This document shows positions 17,937-27,314 of a stretch of DNA of 64,000 bases, piece after piece. The translations under genes were made by a program, and so were the position numbers. The DNA is from Propionispira raffinosivorans DSM 20765 (GTDB taxonomy: Bacteria > Bacillota > Negativicutes > Selenomonadales > Selenomonadaceae). The stretch covers positions 35,096 to 99,095 of the forward strand of contig NZ_KB905855.1 in assembly GCF_000381065.1 (NCBI RefSeq), read 5' to 3'. Every line of letters begins with the position of its first letter. The first letter of the stretch is position 1. Under the pieces are notes generated by a model. That model did no database searches and was not told the DNA's origin. It worked only from the letters and a program-made list of their open reading frames with translations.

Positions 17937-19880
17937 TTAACGTGAAATGCGATATCGATAGGCACCGCTGCCGAGTTCGCGTGGACTAACTTTTTTTATC
18001 GCGTCAAGCACTTTTGGATCATATTGATAAGCTGTCGTTTCTGTTTTGATTTTATCAAGTTCACTGCGGTAGGTTTTTGTTAAAAGTCCGGCCAGTTCCG
18101 CTGTATAATGCTGTGCTTCGATACGGTACGATGTGACACCTTGTAATTTTGTCAAATACGGCAGCAGGCAAAGATCCTTTGCAAATAATATATGGTTGCG
18201 CCCATATTGATCAATGCGGATCGGATGTACTTCTTTAGCCGTGTCCAATAGAGCATAATGACGATCACAAAATTCCGGATTTTCTAATGGATTAAAGCCA
18301 AGTGACATCGCGGGTAAATTATGATCGCAGATCATGGATTCAGTTGCTCCGTGGACAATTACTTCAATGGGTAATTGGGATGCTGCCAGCATATCACAAA
18401 CTTGTGGGTAGGAGGCTTCAAGGGAAGCGACTGCCATAACAGCACCATTGTCTTTGAGAAATTTTACGCTTAGGTGATTAAATGTATTAAAGGAAAAATC
18501 AGCTTGCACTGGAAGATTTGTAAGGCGCTTTGCCAAGCTTAATGAACCAAGGTTGCTTACCATGATTCCGGCTGGCTTTATTTTGTTGAGCTCGATGAAA
18601 AATTGTTCAAGTTCAGCACATTCTCGGCGCATCGTTGTACGAGGGGTATCTATAATAATTTTTGCGTTGTAAGAATTCGCCATATTAATGGCTTCTTTAA
18701 TTTCGGCAAGTGTCCATACTTTAACTGGTTTAAAACTTTCTCCGCCAATATAGACTACATTGGCTCCATTTTGACAGACAGCTTTAACGGAAGCTAGATC
18801 AGCGACACGAACTGCTAGTTGCTGTTTTTTCGGTTGACTTAAAAGAATTGGTTTTATTTTATCAACGATTGGTGCGCTGAGGCCGGCTTCTTTCACAGCT
18901 TGGCTGAAAAATCGCGGTTCTCTTCGGCCAGAAAAACCTATATCTTTTGCCGTCGGCTGCCCAAGGGCAAACGTTGTTGTAAAATCACGGGATCGATTTT
19001 CATACAAATCTTTCCAAGCTGCTTCATCTGTTGTATAGCCACAAGGATCGGCGATATAGCTATCAATTGCCTGACGATAAGTTTTTACAATTCCTTCCAC
19101 AAAAGCGGCTGTGCGCATACGACCTTCAATTTTAAAAGAATATACACCAGCTTGAATCAATTCAGGAATGTTTCGATACATACACATATCATTTAAAGCG
19201 AGTTTATATGGACCCGGTGAATCGGTATCCAGTATCTCGCCCGTATTTTCATCAATTAATTTATAAGCCCAGCGGCATGGTTTTAAGCAGCGGCCGCGAT
19301 TGCCGCTTTGGCCAAATACGACTCCCGAGTGGATGCATTGACCGCTTTCGGATATACACATATCGCCATGCATAAAGTATTCGACTTCAATTCCAGTTCG
19401 TTCTTTAAAGAGGCTCAGTTCAGATAAAGTCATTTCACGTCCAACAACAATACGGGTAATACCATATTCTTTGAGTTTATTAATCGCGTGTTCATTGTGT
19501 GTATTCATCATAACGGAGGTGTGAAGTGGAATTGTGATACCGAGTTCTCTTACTAATTCAAGGACCGCAAGGTCTTGTACGAGTAAAGCATCTGGTTTAA
19601 TGGTCTCTAAATATTGCAGATACTCACGCATTGGTTCAATTTCCTGATCACTCAACAGGTTATTGATTGTAATGTAGAGATGTACATCATGTTGATGTGC
19701 ATAAGCTATCGCTTTTTTTAGCATTTCATTGTCAAAGTTTGTATCGGTACGATGCATACGCATATTAAAATGTTTACCACCTAGGTAAACTGCGTCAGCG
19801 CCAGCTTTGACTGCGGCTTCTAAGACTTCCCAATTGCCAACAGGGGCTAGAAGTTCTACGGATTTACGTGTTAATAACAA
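17937..19880 (-). CDS. peptidase U32 family protein with DUF3656-type extension
   Basis: A 647-residue protein. The N-terminal U32 TIM-barrel half starts with VELLAPVGNWEVLEAAVKAG (8-27) and DAVYLGG, and carries the characteristic cysteines in HGDMCIS, CIHSG and GRCLKPCRW (about 170-205), which bind an Fe-S cluster in studied U32 members. The second half (about 345-647) repeats a barrel-like region with PVQADFSFN and VHGATESMICDH. Characterised relatives (RlhA, TrhP, UbiU) act in RNA hydroxylation or oxygen-independent hydroxylation rather than as proteases, so the peptidase name is historical. The full two-part architecture resembles RlhA, which hydroxylates 23S rRNA C2501. It is the middle gene of the operon. 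Confidence 0.88.
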   Translation of the reverse strand: MLLTRKSVELLAPVGNWEVLEAAVKAGADAVYLGGKHFNMRMHRTDTNFDNEMLKKAIAYAHQHDVHLYITINNLLSDQEIEPMREYLQYLETIKPDALLVQDLAVLELVRELGITIPLHTSVMMNTHNEHAINKLKEYGITRIVVGREMTLSELSLFKERTGIEVEYFMHGDMCISESGQCIHSGVVFGQSGNRGRCLKPCRWAYKLIDENTGEILDTDSPGPYKLALNDMCMYRNIPELIQAGVYSFKIEGRMRTAAFVEGIVKTYRQAIDSYIADPCGYTTDEAAWKDLYENRSRDFTTTFALGQPTAKDIGFSGRREPRFFSQAVKEAGLSAPIVDKIKPILLSQPKKQQLAVRVADLASVKAVCQNGANVVYIGGESFKPVKVWTLAEIKEAINMANSYNAKIIIDTPRTTMRRECAELEQFFIELNKIKPAGIMVSNLGSLSLAKRLTNLPVQADFSFNTFNHLSVKFLKDNGAVMAVASLEASYPQVCDMLAASQLPIEVIVHGATESMICDHNLPAMSLGFNPLENPEFCDRHYALLDTAKEVHPIRIDQYGRNHILFAKDLCLLPYLTKLQGVTSYRIEAQHYTAELAGLLTKTYRSELDKIKTETTAYQYDPKVLDAIKKVSPRELGSGAYRYRISR

Positions 19881-19917
19881 AATGGTTCAACTCCTTGAAT
19901 TATATCAACTATGCAAT

Positions 19918-20790
19918 TTATGCATAAATTTCTTTCGCTTTTTTCTGTAGTTCGGCAGTAAGTTCAATTCCAAGATTATCAGCAACGAACGAATTTAATA
20001 AAATCTCTGGTGTTTTGGTAATACCGACGGGGATATCTTGGATTGACTTCTTGTCGATGAGGATGGATTTGGCCTGGTGAGCGCATTCGAGACCAAGTGC
20101 TGTGTGGTTGGCAACAAGTGCACCTAGTGCACCCATTACTACATTGGGTGCATGTGAAGCAATGATTGGGATTTCCAGCATGTCTGCATAATAGGCAATA
20201 CTGGAGAAGTTTTCTTCAATAATGCGGCCAATTGGTAAAAATAAAGCATCCAAATCAGATGGTAAAATTTCTTCCAATAAAGAAATTTCATCGGCTGTTT
20301 GTATGGCGATTTTTTCAATGGTTAATAGATTCGCAGCGGCCGCACAAAAATTATTTGTTTCGATGAGCGTGTTGCCATCGGCTGTATGGTATAAAACACC
20401 AATTTTTTTTGCTGTCGGTAATAGCTCTTGGATAAGCGCAATTTTGTCTTGTGATTGTACCATGCCGCTCATTCCGGTGATATTAGCACTAGGTGCTTGC
20501 ATACTATCAACCAGTTTTACACTTATTGGATCAAATACAGGTGTGAAGAGTATCGGAATTTCACCGGTTATCATTTGCGCGGCTTTGGCAGATGGTGTAG
20601 AACAAGCAAAAATTAAATCAACGCTTGAATCGACAAGTTTTTGTGCAAGTCCGGGCAGTATTTCAACCTTACCATCGGCATTAAGATATGTAAACTTGGC
20701 CTGAATACCTAAGTTTTGCAGTCCTTGCTTGAAGCCACGAACGGCATCGTCAAGATTTTGTGTTAATTGTAAAATTCCAATATGAAACAA
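19918..20790 (-). CDS. ABC-transporter substrate-binding-like protein without signal peptide
   Basis: A 290-residue protein of the ABC_sub_bind family (TrpX-like periplasmic binding fold). Features are ILQLTQNLDDAVRGFKQGL near 6-24, VDLIFACSTPSAKAAQ near 60, ILFTPVFDPISVKLV near 82, NITGMSG near 103 and GVLYHTADGNT near 130. The start is TTG at 20790 because AAGAGGTG lies seven bases upstream; the open frame runs back to 20856 but has no ribosome binding site and gives no recognisable signal peptide or lipobox. No permease or ATPase gene is adjacent. It leads an operon with the U32 protein and the aminotransferase. It may act as a cytoplasmic ligand-binding protein. Confidence 0.82.
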   Translation of the reverse strand: MFHIGILQLTQNLDDAVRGFKQGLQNLGIQAKFTYLNADGKVEILPGLAQKLVDSSVDLIFACSTPSAKAAQMITGEIPILFTPVFDPISVKLVDSMQAPSANITGMSGMVQSQDKIALIQELLPTAKKIGVLYHTADGNTLIETNNFCAAAANLLTIEKIAIQTADEISLLEEILPSDLDALFLPIGRIIEENFSSIAYYADMLEIPIIASHAPNVVMGALGALVANHTALGLECAHQAKSILIDKKSIQDIPVGITKTPEILLNSFVADNLGIELTAELQKKAKEIYA

Positions 20791-21002
20791 AATATACACC
20801 TCTTTAGATAAATTTAACTTATATATCTTCCACATCAATATATATAATACCTTCAAATTTTATTTGAAAAGATAGAAAAAAGTATGTGCTGCGAATCTGA
20901 TAATAAAGGATTTCGGAAAATAATGTCGAAATTTGCCTAGATACGTTTCTAAAAATTCAAGATCGAAAGAGTCGTTTTCGTTTGAAAGTATGAGGTAATT
21001 GT

Positions 21003-24000
21003 GTGATGGAAAATAAAAAAGAGTTTGTACACCTTCATGTACATACGGAATTTAGTTTGCTCGATGGTGCAAGTCGTATCGGCGAACTTGTCAAAAGGAC
21101 AAAAGAATTGGGCATGCCGGCAATTGCTATTACAGATCATGGCTCTATGTATGGTGTTATTGATTTTTATAAAGCTGCCCAAAAAGAAGGTATCAAACCT
21201 ATTATTGGCTGTGAAGTGTATTTGGCCCCCGCATCGCGTTTTGATGCATTTGAAGTGGATGGGACGCGTTACTTTCATATGATATTGCTGGCAGAGAACA
21301 ATGAAGGTTATCGCAATCTGATTAAATTGGTATCGTTGGCGAATACGGAGGGGATGTATTATAAGCCACGTGTTGATAAGGAAATTCTGCGTAAATACAG
21401 TAAAGGAATTATTTGTCTGAGTGCTTGTATTGCCGGTGAAATTCCACAGGCGCTTATTAAAGACAATCCGCAGCATGCTGAGGAGTTGGTGCAAGAATAT
21501 ATTGATATTTTCGGTAAAGATAATTTTTTTATTGAGATACAAGACCATGGGATTCCCGAAGAAAAAAAAGCGAATGTTGGATTGGCCGAACTTGCGAAAA
21601 AATTTAATCTTGGTCTTGTGGCGACGAATGATTTACATTATACGAATAAAAGTGATAGTGCTTTTCATGATGTTTTGCTTTGTATTCAAATGAATAAAAC
21701 GGTCGATGATGAAATGCGCATGAAATTTTTCAGTGATGAATTTTATTTAAAATCACCAGAAGAAATGGGTCTGCTTTTTGATTCTTATGAAGGTGCTTTA
21801 TCAAATACGGTAAAAATAGCAGAACGCTGCAATGTTGATTTTGAATTTGGTCATTTGCATTTACCAAATTTTCCATTGCCGGAGGGCATGACGGATGAAC
21901 GGTATTTGCGCCAATTATGTGAAGATCATATTTTACAGCGTTATAAGGAAGAAACAACACAAATACGCGAACGATTGGAATATGAATTATCGATTATTAA
22001 GCGGATGGGGTATGACAGTTACTTTTTAATTGTTTGGGATTTCATTAAATATGCACGTGAACATAAAATAGCAGTGGGCCCAGGCCGTGGTTCCGCCGCC
22101 GGCAGTATTGTGGCATATCTTTTGGCCATTACCGATATTGATCCGCTCAAATATGATTTGCTGTTTGAACGTTTTTTAAATCCAGAACGTGTAACAATGC
22201 CGGATATTGATATTGATTTTTGTTATATTAGACGGGAAGAAGTCATTGAGTATGTAAAACGGCAGTACGGGGCCGATCATGTGGCACAGATCATAACGTT
22301 TGGTACAATGGCTGCCAAAGGGGCAATTCGCGATGTTGGGCGTGCTCTTAATATGACCTATGGTGAAGTGGATCGTATCGCGAAAATGATTCCGACAGAG
22401 CTTGGAATTACACTTGATAAAGCTTTGAAAATGAATGCAGAACTAAAGGCGGCTTATACCGAAGAAGAGCCGGTGAAACGTCTTATTGATTTTGCTCGTG
22501 ATGTAGAAGGTTTAGCACGGCACTCTTCAACACATGCTGCTGGTATTGTAATTGCTCGTGATCCACTTACGGAATATGTTCCGATACAAGTTTCAGATGG
22601 TACGTTGGTAACACAGTACGATAAAGATCGTGTCGAAGAGCTTGGTTTGCTTAAAATGGACTTTTTAGGACTTCGAACTTTGACGGTTATCAGTGATTGC
22701 CTGGATCATATAAAAGCAAATAGAGGAATTGACCTTGATTTAGACAGCATTCCACTTGAAGATGAAAAAACGTCACAAATGCTTTGCTTAGGTGCGACTG
22801 GCGGAGTGTTTCAGATGGAATCATCAGGGATGACAACGTTGGTAAAAGATTTGAGACCGACCGGTTTTGCAGACTTGATCCCATTAGTTGCTTTATACCG
22901 CCCGGGACCACTTGGCAGTGGAATGGTTACGGACTTCATCAATGGACGCCACGGGAAAAAAGAAGTAACATATATGCATCCGTTGTTGGAACCAATTTTG
23001 AAAGAAACGTTTGGTGTGGTTTTATACCAGGAACAGGTTATGCAAATTGTTCAAACTCTGGCAGGTTTTACGTTAGGACAGGCCGATCTTTTAAGGCGTG
23101 CTATGGGGAAAAAGAAACATTCTATTTTGATGGCACAAAAAGAAAACTTCTTAAAAGGAGCAAAAACAAAAGGTCTGGAAGAAAAAACAGCGAATACGAT
23201 TTTTGATCTGCTGACACATTTTGCCGATTATGGTTTCAATAAATCACATAGTGCGGCATACGCTTTGGTGGCGTATCAGACCGCTTATTTAAAAGCCAAT
23301 TATCCACAAGAATTTATGGCAGCGATGTTGTCGAGTGTTATGGGGACGAACGATAAGATCGGTACATATATCGAACAATCGCGCCATATGGGAATTGATG
23401 TGCTGCCACCAGATATTAATGCCAGCAAATCTTCCTTCACCGTTGATGGAAATGCGATTCGGTTTGGTCTGGCCGCTGTAAAAAATGTCGGAGAGGCAGC
23501 TCTGGTCAATTTAATCAAAGTCAGGGAAAAAGATGGACTGTTTAAATCATTGGTTGATTTTTGTGCGCGAGTTGATATGAGGACTGTTAATAAACGCGTC
23601 ATGGAAAGTTTAATTAAATGCGGAGCCTTTGATTCAATGGGCGGGAAAAGATCACAGTTTTTGGCAGTGCTAGATAGAGCTGTTGATGCGGCAGGCGCCA
23701 AGCAGCGTGATGCGGCAAGTGGACAAATGGGCTTATTTGGTATGGAGGCAATGGAAGAGGTCGATGATCTTGCGCTGCCAGATATTGAAGAATTGCCTAA
23801 AAATGAAATATTGACGTTGGAAAAAGAAATCACAGGGTTTTATATTACAGGGCATCCACTTGATCAGTATCGTGATAAAATGCAAAGCTTTGTATCAATT
23901 CAAGACCTTTTAGCTGGTAAGTTTAAAGAGGGAAATGTAATCAAAATGGCAGGGATCATTTTATCGGCAAAACGGATTACCACTAAAAAAGGTGATACAA

Positions 24001-24410
24001 TGTGTTTTATGGAAGTTGAAGATTTTACGCATGCGATTGAAGTAATTGTTTTCCCAAAAGTTTTTTACCAGAATGTAAATACGTTAGTACCAGATTTTCC
24101 TGTCGTAGTCAGCGGCCGTGTTAATGTAACGGATGATGGTGTGAAAATTATTGCGGAAAACCTGTGCTTAATTGCTGATTATCAGCCGGAAGTACGGATA
24201 AAACTTCGTAAGGATCAAGAACAGGCCGAGGTTTTTGAGGCATTGAAAAATGTGTTCCATGAATACCACGGCGATCATATTGTTTTTTTACATTTGATTG
24301 ACAGCCGCAAGGTTATCAAAACAGAACCCGGTTTTTGGGTTATGCCATCGGAGCAATTTCTGGGGAAAATCGAAAATCTGCTGGGAAAAGGTGCCGTGCA
24401 TTTTACATAA
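21003..24410 (+). CDS. dnaE: DNA polymerase III subunit alpha
   Basis: The replicative C-family polymerase subunit, 1135 residues. The N-terminal PHP domain starts with FVHLHVHTEFSLLDGASR. The polymerase core has GPGRGSAAGSIVAYLL near 361, the catalytic MPDIDIDF near 398 and a third acidic residue downstream. Then come the helix-hairpin-helix region (about 820-880), the OB fold near 980-1060 (VIKMAGIILSAKRITTKKG) and a short C-terminal tail. No 3'-5' exonuclease insertion is present, as expected for DnaE. The start could be GTG at 21003 or ATG at 21006; GAGG at 20992 fits either. It is divergent from the minus-strand operon. Confidence 0.96.
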   Translation: MMENKKEFVHLHVHTEFSLLDGASRIGELVKRTKELGMPAIAITDHGSMYGVIDFYKAAQKEGIKPIIGCEVYLAPASRFDAFEVDGTRYFHMILLAENNEGYRNLIKLVSLANTEGMYYKPRVDKEILRKYSKGIICLSACIAGEIPQALIKDNPQHAEELVQEYIDIFGKDNFFIEIQDHGIPEEKKANVGLAELAKKFNLGLVATNDLHYTNKSDSAFHDVLLCIQMNKTVDDEMRMKFFSDEFYLKSPEEMGLLFDSYEGALSNTVKIAERCNVDFEFGHLHLPNFPLPEGMTDERYLRQLCEDHILQRYKEETTQIRERLEYELSIIKRMGYDSYFLIVWDFIKYAREHKIAVGPGRGSAAGSIVAYLLAITDIDPLKYDLLFERFLNPERVTMPDIDIDFCYIRREEVIEYVKRQYGADHVAQIITFGTMAAKGAIRDVGRALNMTYGEVDRIAKMIPTELGITLDKALKMNAELKAAYTEEEPVKRLIDFARDVEGLARHSSTHAAGIVIARDPLTEYVPIQVSDGTLVTQYDKDRVEELGLLKMDFLGLRTLTVISDCLDHIKANRGIDLDLDSIPLEDEKTSQMLCLGATGGVFQMESSGMTTLVKDLRPTGFADLIPLVALYRPGPLGSGMVTDFINGRHGKKEVTYMHPLLEPILKETFGVVLYQEQVMQIVQTLAGFTLGQADLLRRAMGKKKHSILMAQKENFLKGAKTKGLEEKTANTIFDLLTHFADYGFNKSHSAAYALVAYQTAYLKANYPQEFMAAMLSSVMGTNDKIGTYIEQSRHMGIDVLPPDINASKSSFTVDGNAIRFGLAAVKNVGEAALVNLIKVREKDGLFKSLVDFCARVDMRTVNKRVMESLIKCGAFDSMGGKRSQFLAVLDRAVDAAGAKQRDAASGQMGLFGMEAMEEVDDLALPDIEELPKNEILTLEKEITGFYITGHPLDQYRDKMQSFVSIQDLLAGKFKEGNVIKMAGIILSAKRITTKKGDTMCFMEVEDFTHAIEVIVFPKVFYQNVNTLVPDFPVVVSGRVNVTDDGVKIIAENLCLIADYQPEVRIKLRKDQEQAEVFEALKNVFHEYHGDHIVFLHLIDSRKVIKTEPGFWVMPSEQFLGKIENLLGKGAVHFT

Positions 24411-24619
24411 GTTCAATTAAATGATGTAAAATGCTTGATAAATTCTGTAATACAGGCAGGAATGAATCTTTTTATGGAGAAAAACATATAAAAATATAAA
24501 AATATAACTTTTATTGAATGGAGGGATGCTAAATCTAAAAATGTTATCTGGATACTTTGTGAGGACCTAGAATGTTTTCTTACGAAGTCGATAAAGAATG
24601 TTTTTTGGAGGAAATGTGC

Positions 24620-24823
24620 ATGTGGACGTCTATATATATTGCAAATAACAGAAAGCAGGCAGATCATTTAAAAACCTTGTTGAGTAATGAGGAAATTTTA
24701 ACCAATATTCGTCCGGTTGGTATTGCTGCAACAACCGGTGAAGGCATGTTTGAGATACAAGTCTTGGAATCAGAAGTCGATGAAGCACAGGCTATTGTTT
24801 GTCAAGGTTCAGCGAATCATTGA
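24620..24823 (+). CDS. small conserved protein, DUF2007-like
   Basis: A 67-residue protein starting MWTSIYIANNRKQAD; ATG 24620 is preceded by TGGAGG with eight bases spacing, while the longer open frame from 24572 has none. Similar small proteins (YIA-N-A, then a VLESE..EA...V end) are commonly encoded between dnaE and acc/pfkA genes in Clostridia-like genomes, and have the alpha/beta look of the DUF2007 putative signal-transducing fold. Function is unknown. It is 209 bases after dnaE and is closed by the terminator at 24834; the acc and pfk genes usually next to it are absent here. Confidence 0.7.
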   Translation: MWTSIYIANNRKQADHLKTLLSNEEILTNIRPVGIAATTGEGMFEIQVLESEVDEAQAIVCQGSANH

Positions 24824-24833
24824 TCTAAGCAAT

Positions 24834-24867
24834 AAAAAACGGTCTCCAAAATGGAGACCGTTTTTTT
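24834..24867. terminator. bidirectional terminator
   Basis: AAAAACGGTCTCCA and TGGAGACCGTTTTTTT; between convergent genes ending at 24823 (+) and 24870 (-). Confidence 0.88.
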
Positions 24868-24869
24868 GC

Positions 24870-25988
24870 TTATTTATTTTTAGGATAGATGCCAATTAAT
24901 AGACTATTAATTATTGGATAAAATGTGCCGATTTTTCTAAATAAGGCGCCTGCTGCAATACTAACTATCGTGACTAGAAAATAAAACAAAATGGCAACAG
25001 GGGCAGTCATGATTTTTCCTTGCCAAGTAAGCAACATAGCTAAATAGGTAATGGCAAATGGATGAAATAAATAGGCAAAATAGGAATGCTTGCCTAGAAT
25101 CGATAGTATGGAATGAACAAAAACTGGGAATTTCGTATTGGAAAATAGGGTGAAAAAGAAAAGTGAGGCACCAATCGTATAAAAAATACCGGCTGGGCAT
25201 AGCTGATGGGCTGTATTGATTGCAGCTTCCAACGAATAAGATCGTTCGTAAATTAAATAGTAATAATAAATGACTAAAGAAGATAAACTTGCAATAAAAA
25301 AAGAACAAATCGAATTATAGTGTCGACTCATATAAATTTCAAATTTATTGTAATGGATCGCCAGATATCCACCAAAGAGAAAAATAAATATGTAATGCAG
25401 TACCCAATAATTTAAGCGATATTCAAAAAGGGCTTTGATAACAGGGTTTTCAATGCTATATGGATTCATAATAAAACTGGAATAATAGTCAAAGGCAAGC
25501 TGAAATAGAAGCAGCATCAGCAATCGACCAGCACTCATGTGTCGAATCATATAGATCCACACGGGCATAAGTGCATAAAACCAAAGTAAAATTACTAGAA
25601 AATATAATTGGTATGATGCAAAACCAAAAAATAAAAACTTTATCAAAATTGGAATTGATAGCAAGGACGTATCATGATATAAAAATGTATAATGGGCAAT
25701 GTAGAGAAAAGACCATACGACATAAGGAATCAGGACCGTTTTGAAACGTTTTGTCATAAAGTTTTTATAACTGAATTTTTCAGTTAGATCGATATTATAA
25801 AATAAGCCAAAAGCTGAAATGAAAAAGAAAATTGGCACACTGAAACGTGTAAGAATTTCAAATATAGCAATCAGATGAATATTACTCGTGGGATTGCTGA
25901 GATATTGTGAACCGGTATGTATACCGATGACACCAAGCATAGAAATGCCACGAATATATTCGATGGCTAAAATACGATTTTTTTTCAT
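24870..25988 (-). CDS. acyltransferase family 3 membrane protein
   Basis: A 372-residue integral membrane protein with about ten hydrophobic spans, of the acyltransferase 3 (OafA/WecH-like) family, which transfers acetyl or succinyl groups to extracytoplasmic carbohydrates. The N-terminal signature RILAIEYIRGISMLGVIGIH with the conserved His lies in the first 25 residues, and a conserved arginine region (TKRFKTVLIPYVVWS) follows TM2-3. The ATG at 25988 has GAGGAG upstream; the frame remains open back to 26015 without a better site. It is a single-gene unit. The acceptor (lipopolysaccharide, exopolysaccharide or cell-wall polymer) cannot be told. Confidence 0.85.
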   Translation of the reverse strand: MKKNRILAIEYIRGISMLGVIGIHTGSQYLSNPTSNIHLIAIFEILTRFSVPIFFFISAFGLFYNIDLTEKFSYKNFMTKRFKTVLIPYVVWSFLYIAHYTFLYHDTSLLSIPILIKFLFFGFASYQLYFLVILLWFYALMPVWIYMIRHMSAGRLLMLLLFQLAFDYYSSFIMNPYSIENPVIKALFEYRLNYWVLHYIFIFLFGGYLAIHYNKFEIYMSRHYNSICSFFIASLSSLVIYYYYLIYERSYSLEAAINTAHQLCPAGIFYTIGASLFFFTLFSNTKFPVFVHSILSILGKHSYFAYLFHPFAITYLAMLLTWQGKIMTAPVAILFYFLVTIVSIAAGALFRKIGTFYPIINSLLIGIYPKNK

Positions 25989-26172
25989 AAATATATAAGC
26001 TCCTCTATATAACATATAAACTCTATTATAAAAGCTGACTATGAATAAGTAAATGCACAGATCTGAATAAATGATGATTTTGAAATTTATTGCGCCAAAT
26101 TAGAGCGGCTATAGCCAAACAAGCTGGTAAAATGGTAGAATAAAATATGCAAAACATAAAGGGGGATTTTAT

Positions 26173-26517
26173 ATGCAGCCAATGATTATACGATTGCTGG
26201 CCATTTTTGTTGTAAGCGGCATAATTAAACTAATTCTTCAGATGACCGTAGGAGGCCCAATTGCTGTTGTTCTCGGGGTTTTGGTAGATATCGGGGTTTT
26301 ATGGTATATTTATCAGCTTTTACGTCGTTATGGATATGTAGATTTAAAAAGGATTATGCTTTTTCTGAGTGGAATCACGTTGATTTCAATTTTAGTTGAA
26401 GTGGGGGTTTTACGAGGAGATCTTGGCAATTTGATTATATTATTGGCCATCGCCTGGATTCTGTTTGGTAAAGATGGACTTTGGGGTGGACGTCGCCGTG
26501 GGCGAAATTGGTTTTAA
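26173..26517 (+). CDS. small hydrophobic membrane protein, unknown function
   Basis: A 114-residue protein with three to four hydrophobic segments (about 5-25, 28-48, 59-75, 82-98) and a positively charged C-terminus (GGRRRGRNWF), suggesting a cytoplasmic tail. The ATG follows AAAGGGGG. I do not recognise a family. It is monocistronic, divergent from the acyltransferase gene and closed by the strong bidirectional terminator at 26530. Confidence 0.7.
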   Translation: MQPMIIRLLAIFVVSGIIKLILQMTVGGPIAVVLGVLVDIGVLWYIYQLLRRYGYVDLKRIMLFLSGITLISILVEVGVLRGDLGNLIILLAIAWILFGKDGLWGGRRRGRNWF

Positions 26518-26529
26518 ATAGTTTCGAAT

Positions 26530-26573
26530 AAAAACAGTCCAATATCAAGTGTACTTGATATTGGACTGTTTTT
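26530..26573. terminator. bidirectional terminator with 21-bp arms
   Basis: The arms at 26530-26550 and 26553-26573 are exact inverse complements beginning AAAAACAGTCC. It lies between convergent genes. Confidence 0.88.
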
Positions 26574-26584
26574 GATTTAGGTAA

Positions 26585-27301
26585 TTAATCCATTATAAAT
26601 TGAACTTGTACAGTAGAATTAATATGGATTTCATCTGGTTCAATTGGTGTAGACAGTCCATCACTCTTTCGTAGGGAGAAACTGGCGAAATTACGCGATT
26701 CTATATAAGAATTGTTTTCACTGACACTGACAACGTTCGTTACATGTTTGCCAAGTGCTTTAGCAATACTGTCTGCTTTTTCACGAGCATCTTTTATTGC
26801 GGTTTGCAGAGCTTTTTGCTGCATATCTTTTGGATTTTTCATCGTGAAATTGATAGAATTGACCTTGTTAGCACCACTTTTGATACTAGAGTCGATTACG
26901 TTACTGAGCATAGCAATATCGTCGAGGGTTACGGATACTGTATTATCCGCTGTGTACCCGGTGATCTCATTTGCATGATCGGTAGTTGTATTATTGTTAT
27001 ATGTGGGATAAAATGTATAATTTTTTGTATGAATTTTATCTTTGGCGATGCCGAGTGCAGCTAAATTTGTTTGAATATCATTGGCAATTACGGCATTTTC
27101 TTGTGCGGCAATATTTGCTGTTGCTGCTGTAGTCGTTATACCAATCGAAATGTCAGCTTGATCTGGAGTTGCGGTAAGGGAGGAATTTCCCTGTACGGAA
27201 ATGGTGTGGATGGCTGTGTTTTCAACACTTTCTGCCTGAACAGTACTGAGTGGCAGCCATAACAATGTGCATATAAACATTAAAAATGTAATTTTTTTCA
27301 T
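26585..27301 (-). CDS. SIMPL domain-containing exported protein
   Basis: A 238-residue protein of the SIMPL/DUF541 family. Residues 1-24 are a signal peptide (KK, hydrophobic core, cleavage after VQA). The mature part starts with the family motif ISVQGNSSLTATPDQADISIGI (about 34-55) and has the typical TIKDAREKADSIAKALGK helix near 164-181 before the final V(Q)VQF strand. SIMPL proteins form oligomeric envelope structures with mostly unknown roles, some tied to oxidative stress. It follows the metallopeptidase gene on the same strand by 13 bases, so they are likely cotranscribed. Confidence 0.88.
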   Translation of the reverse strand: MKKITFLMFICTLLWLPLSTVQAESVENTAIHTISVQGNSSLTATPDQADISIGITTTAATANIAAQENAVIANDIQTNLAALGIAKDKIHTKNYTFYPTYNNNTTTDHANEITGYTADNTVSVTLDDIAMLSNVIDSSIKSGANKVNSINFTMKNPKDMQQKALQTAIKDAREKADSIAKALGKHVTNVVSVSENNSYIESRNFASFSLRKSDGLSTPIEPDEIHINSTVQVQFIMD

Positions 27302-27314
27302 AATAAATCTCCTT

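Noticed and set aside
24411..24619. Short start-like sites between dnaE and the DUF2007-like gene
   Set aside because: The best candidate (after TGGAGGG near 24520) has no spacing to its ATG and encodes only about 14 residues.
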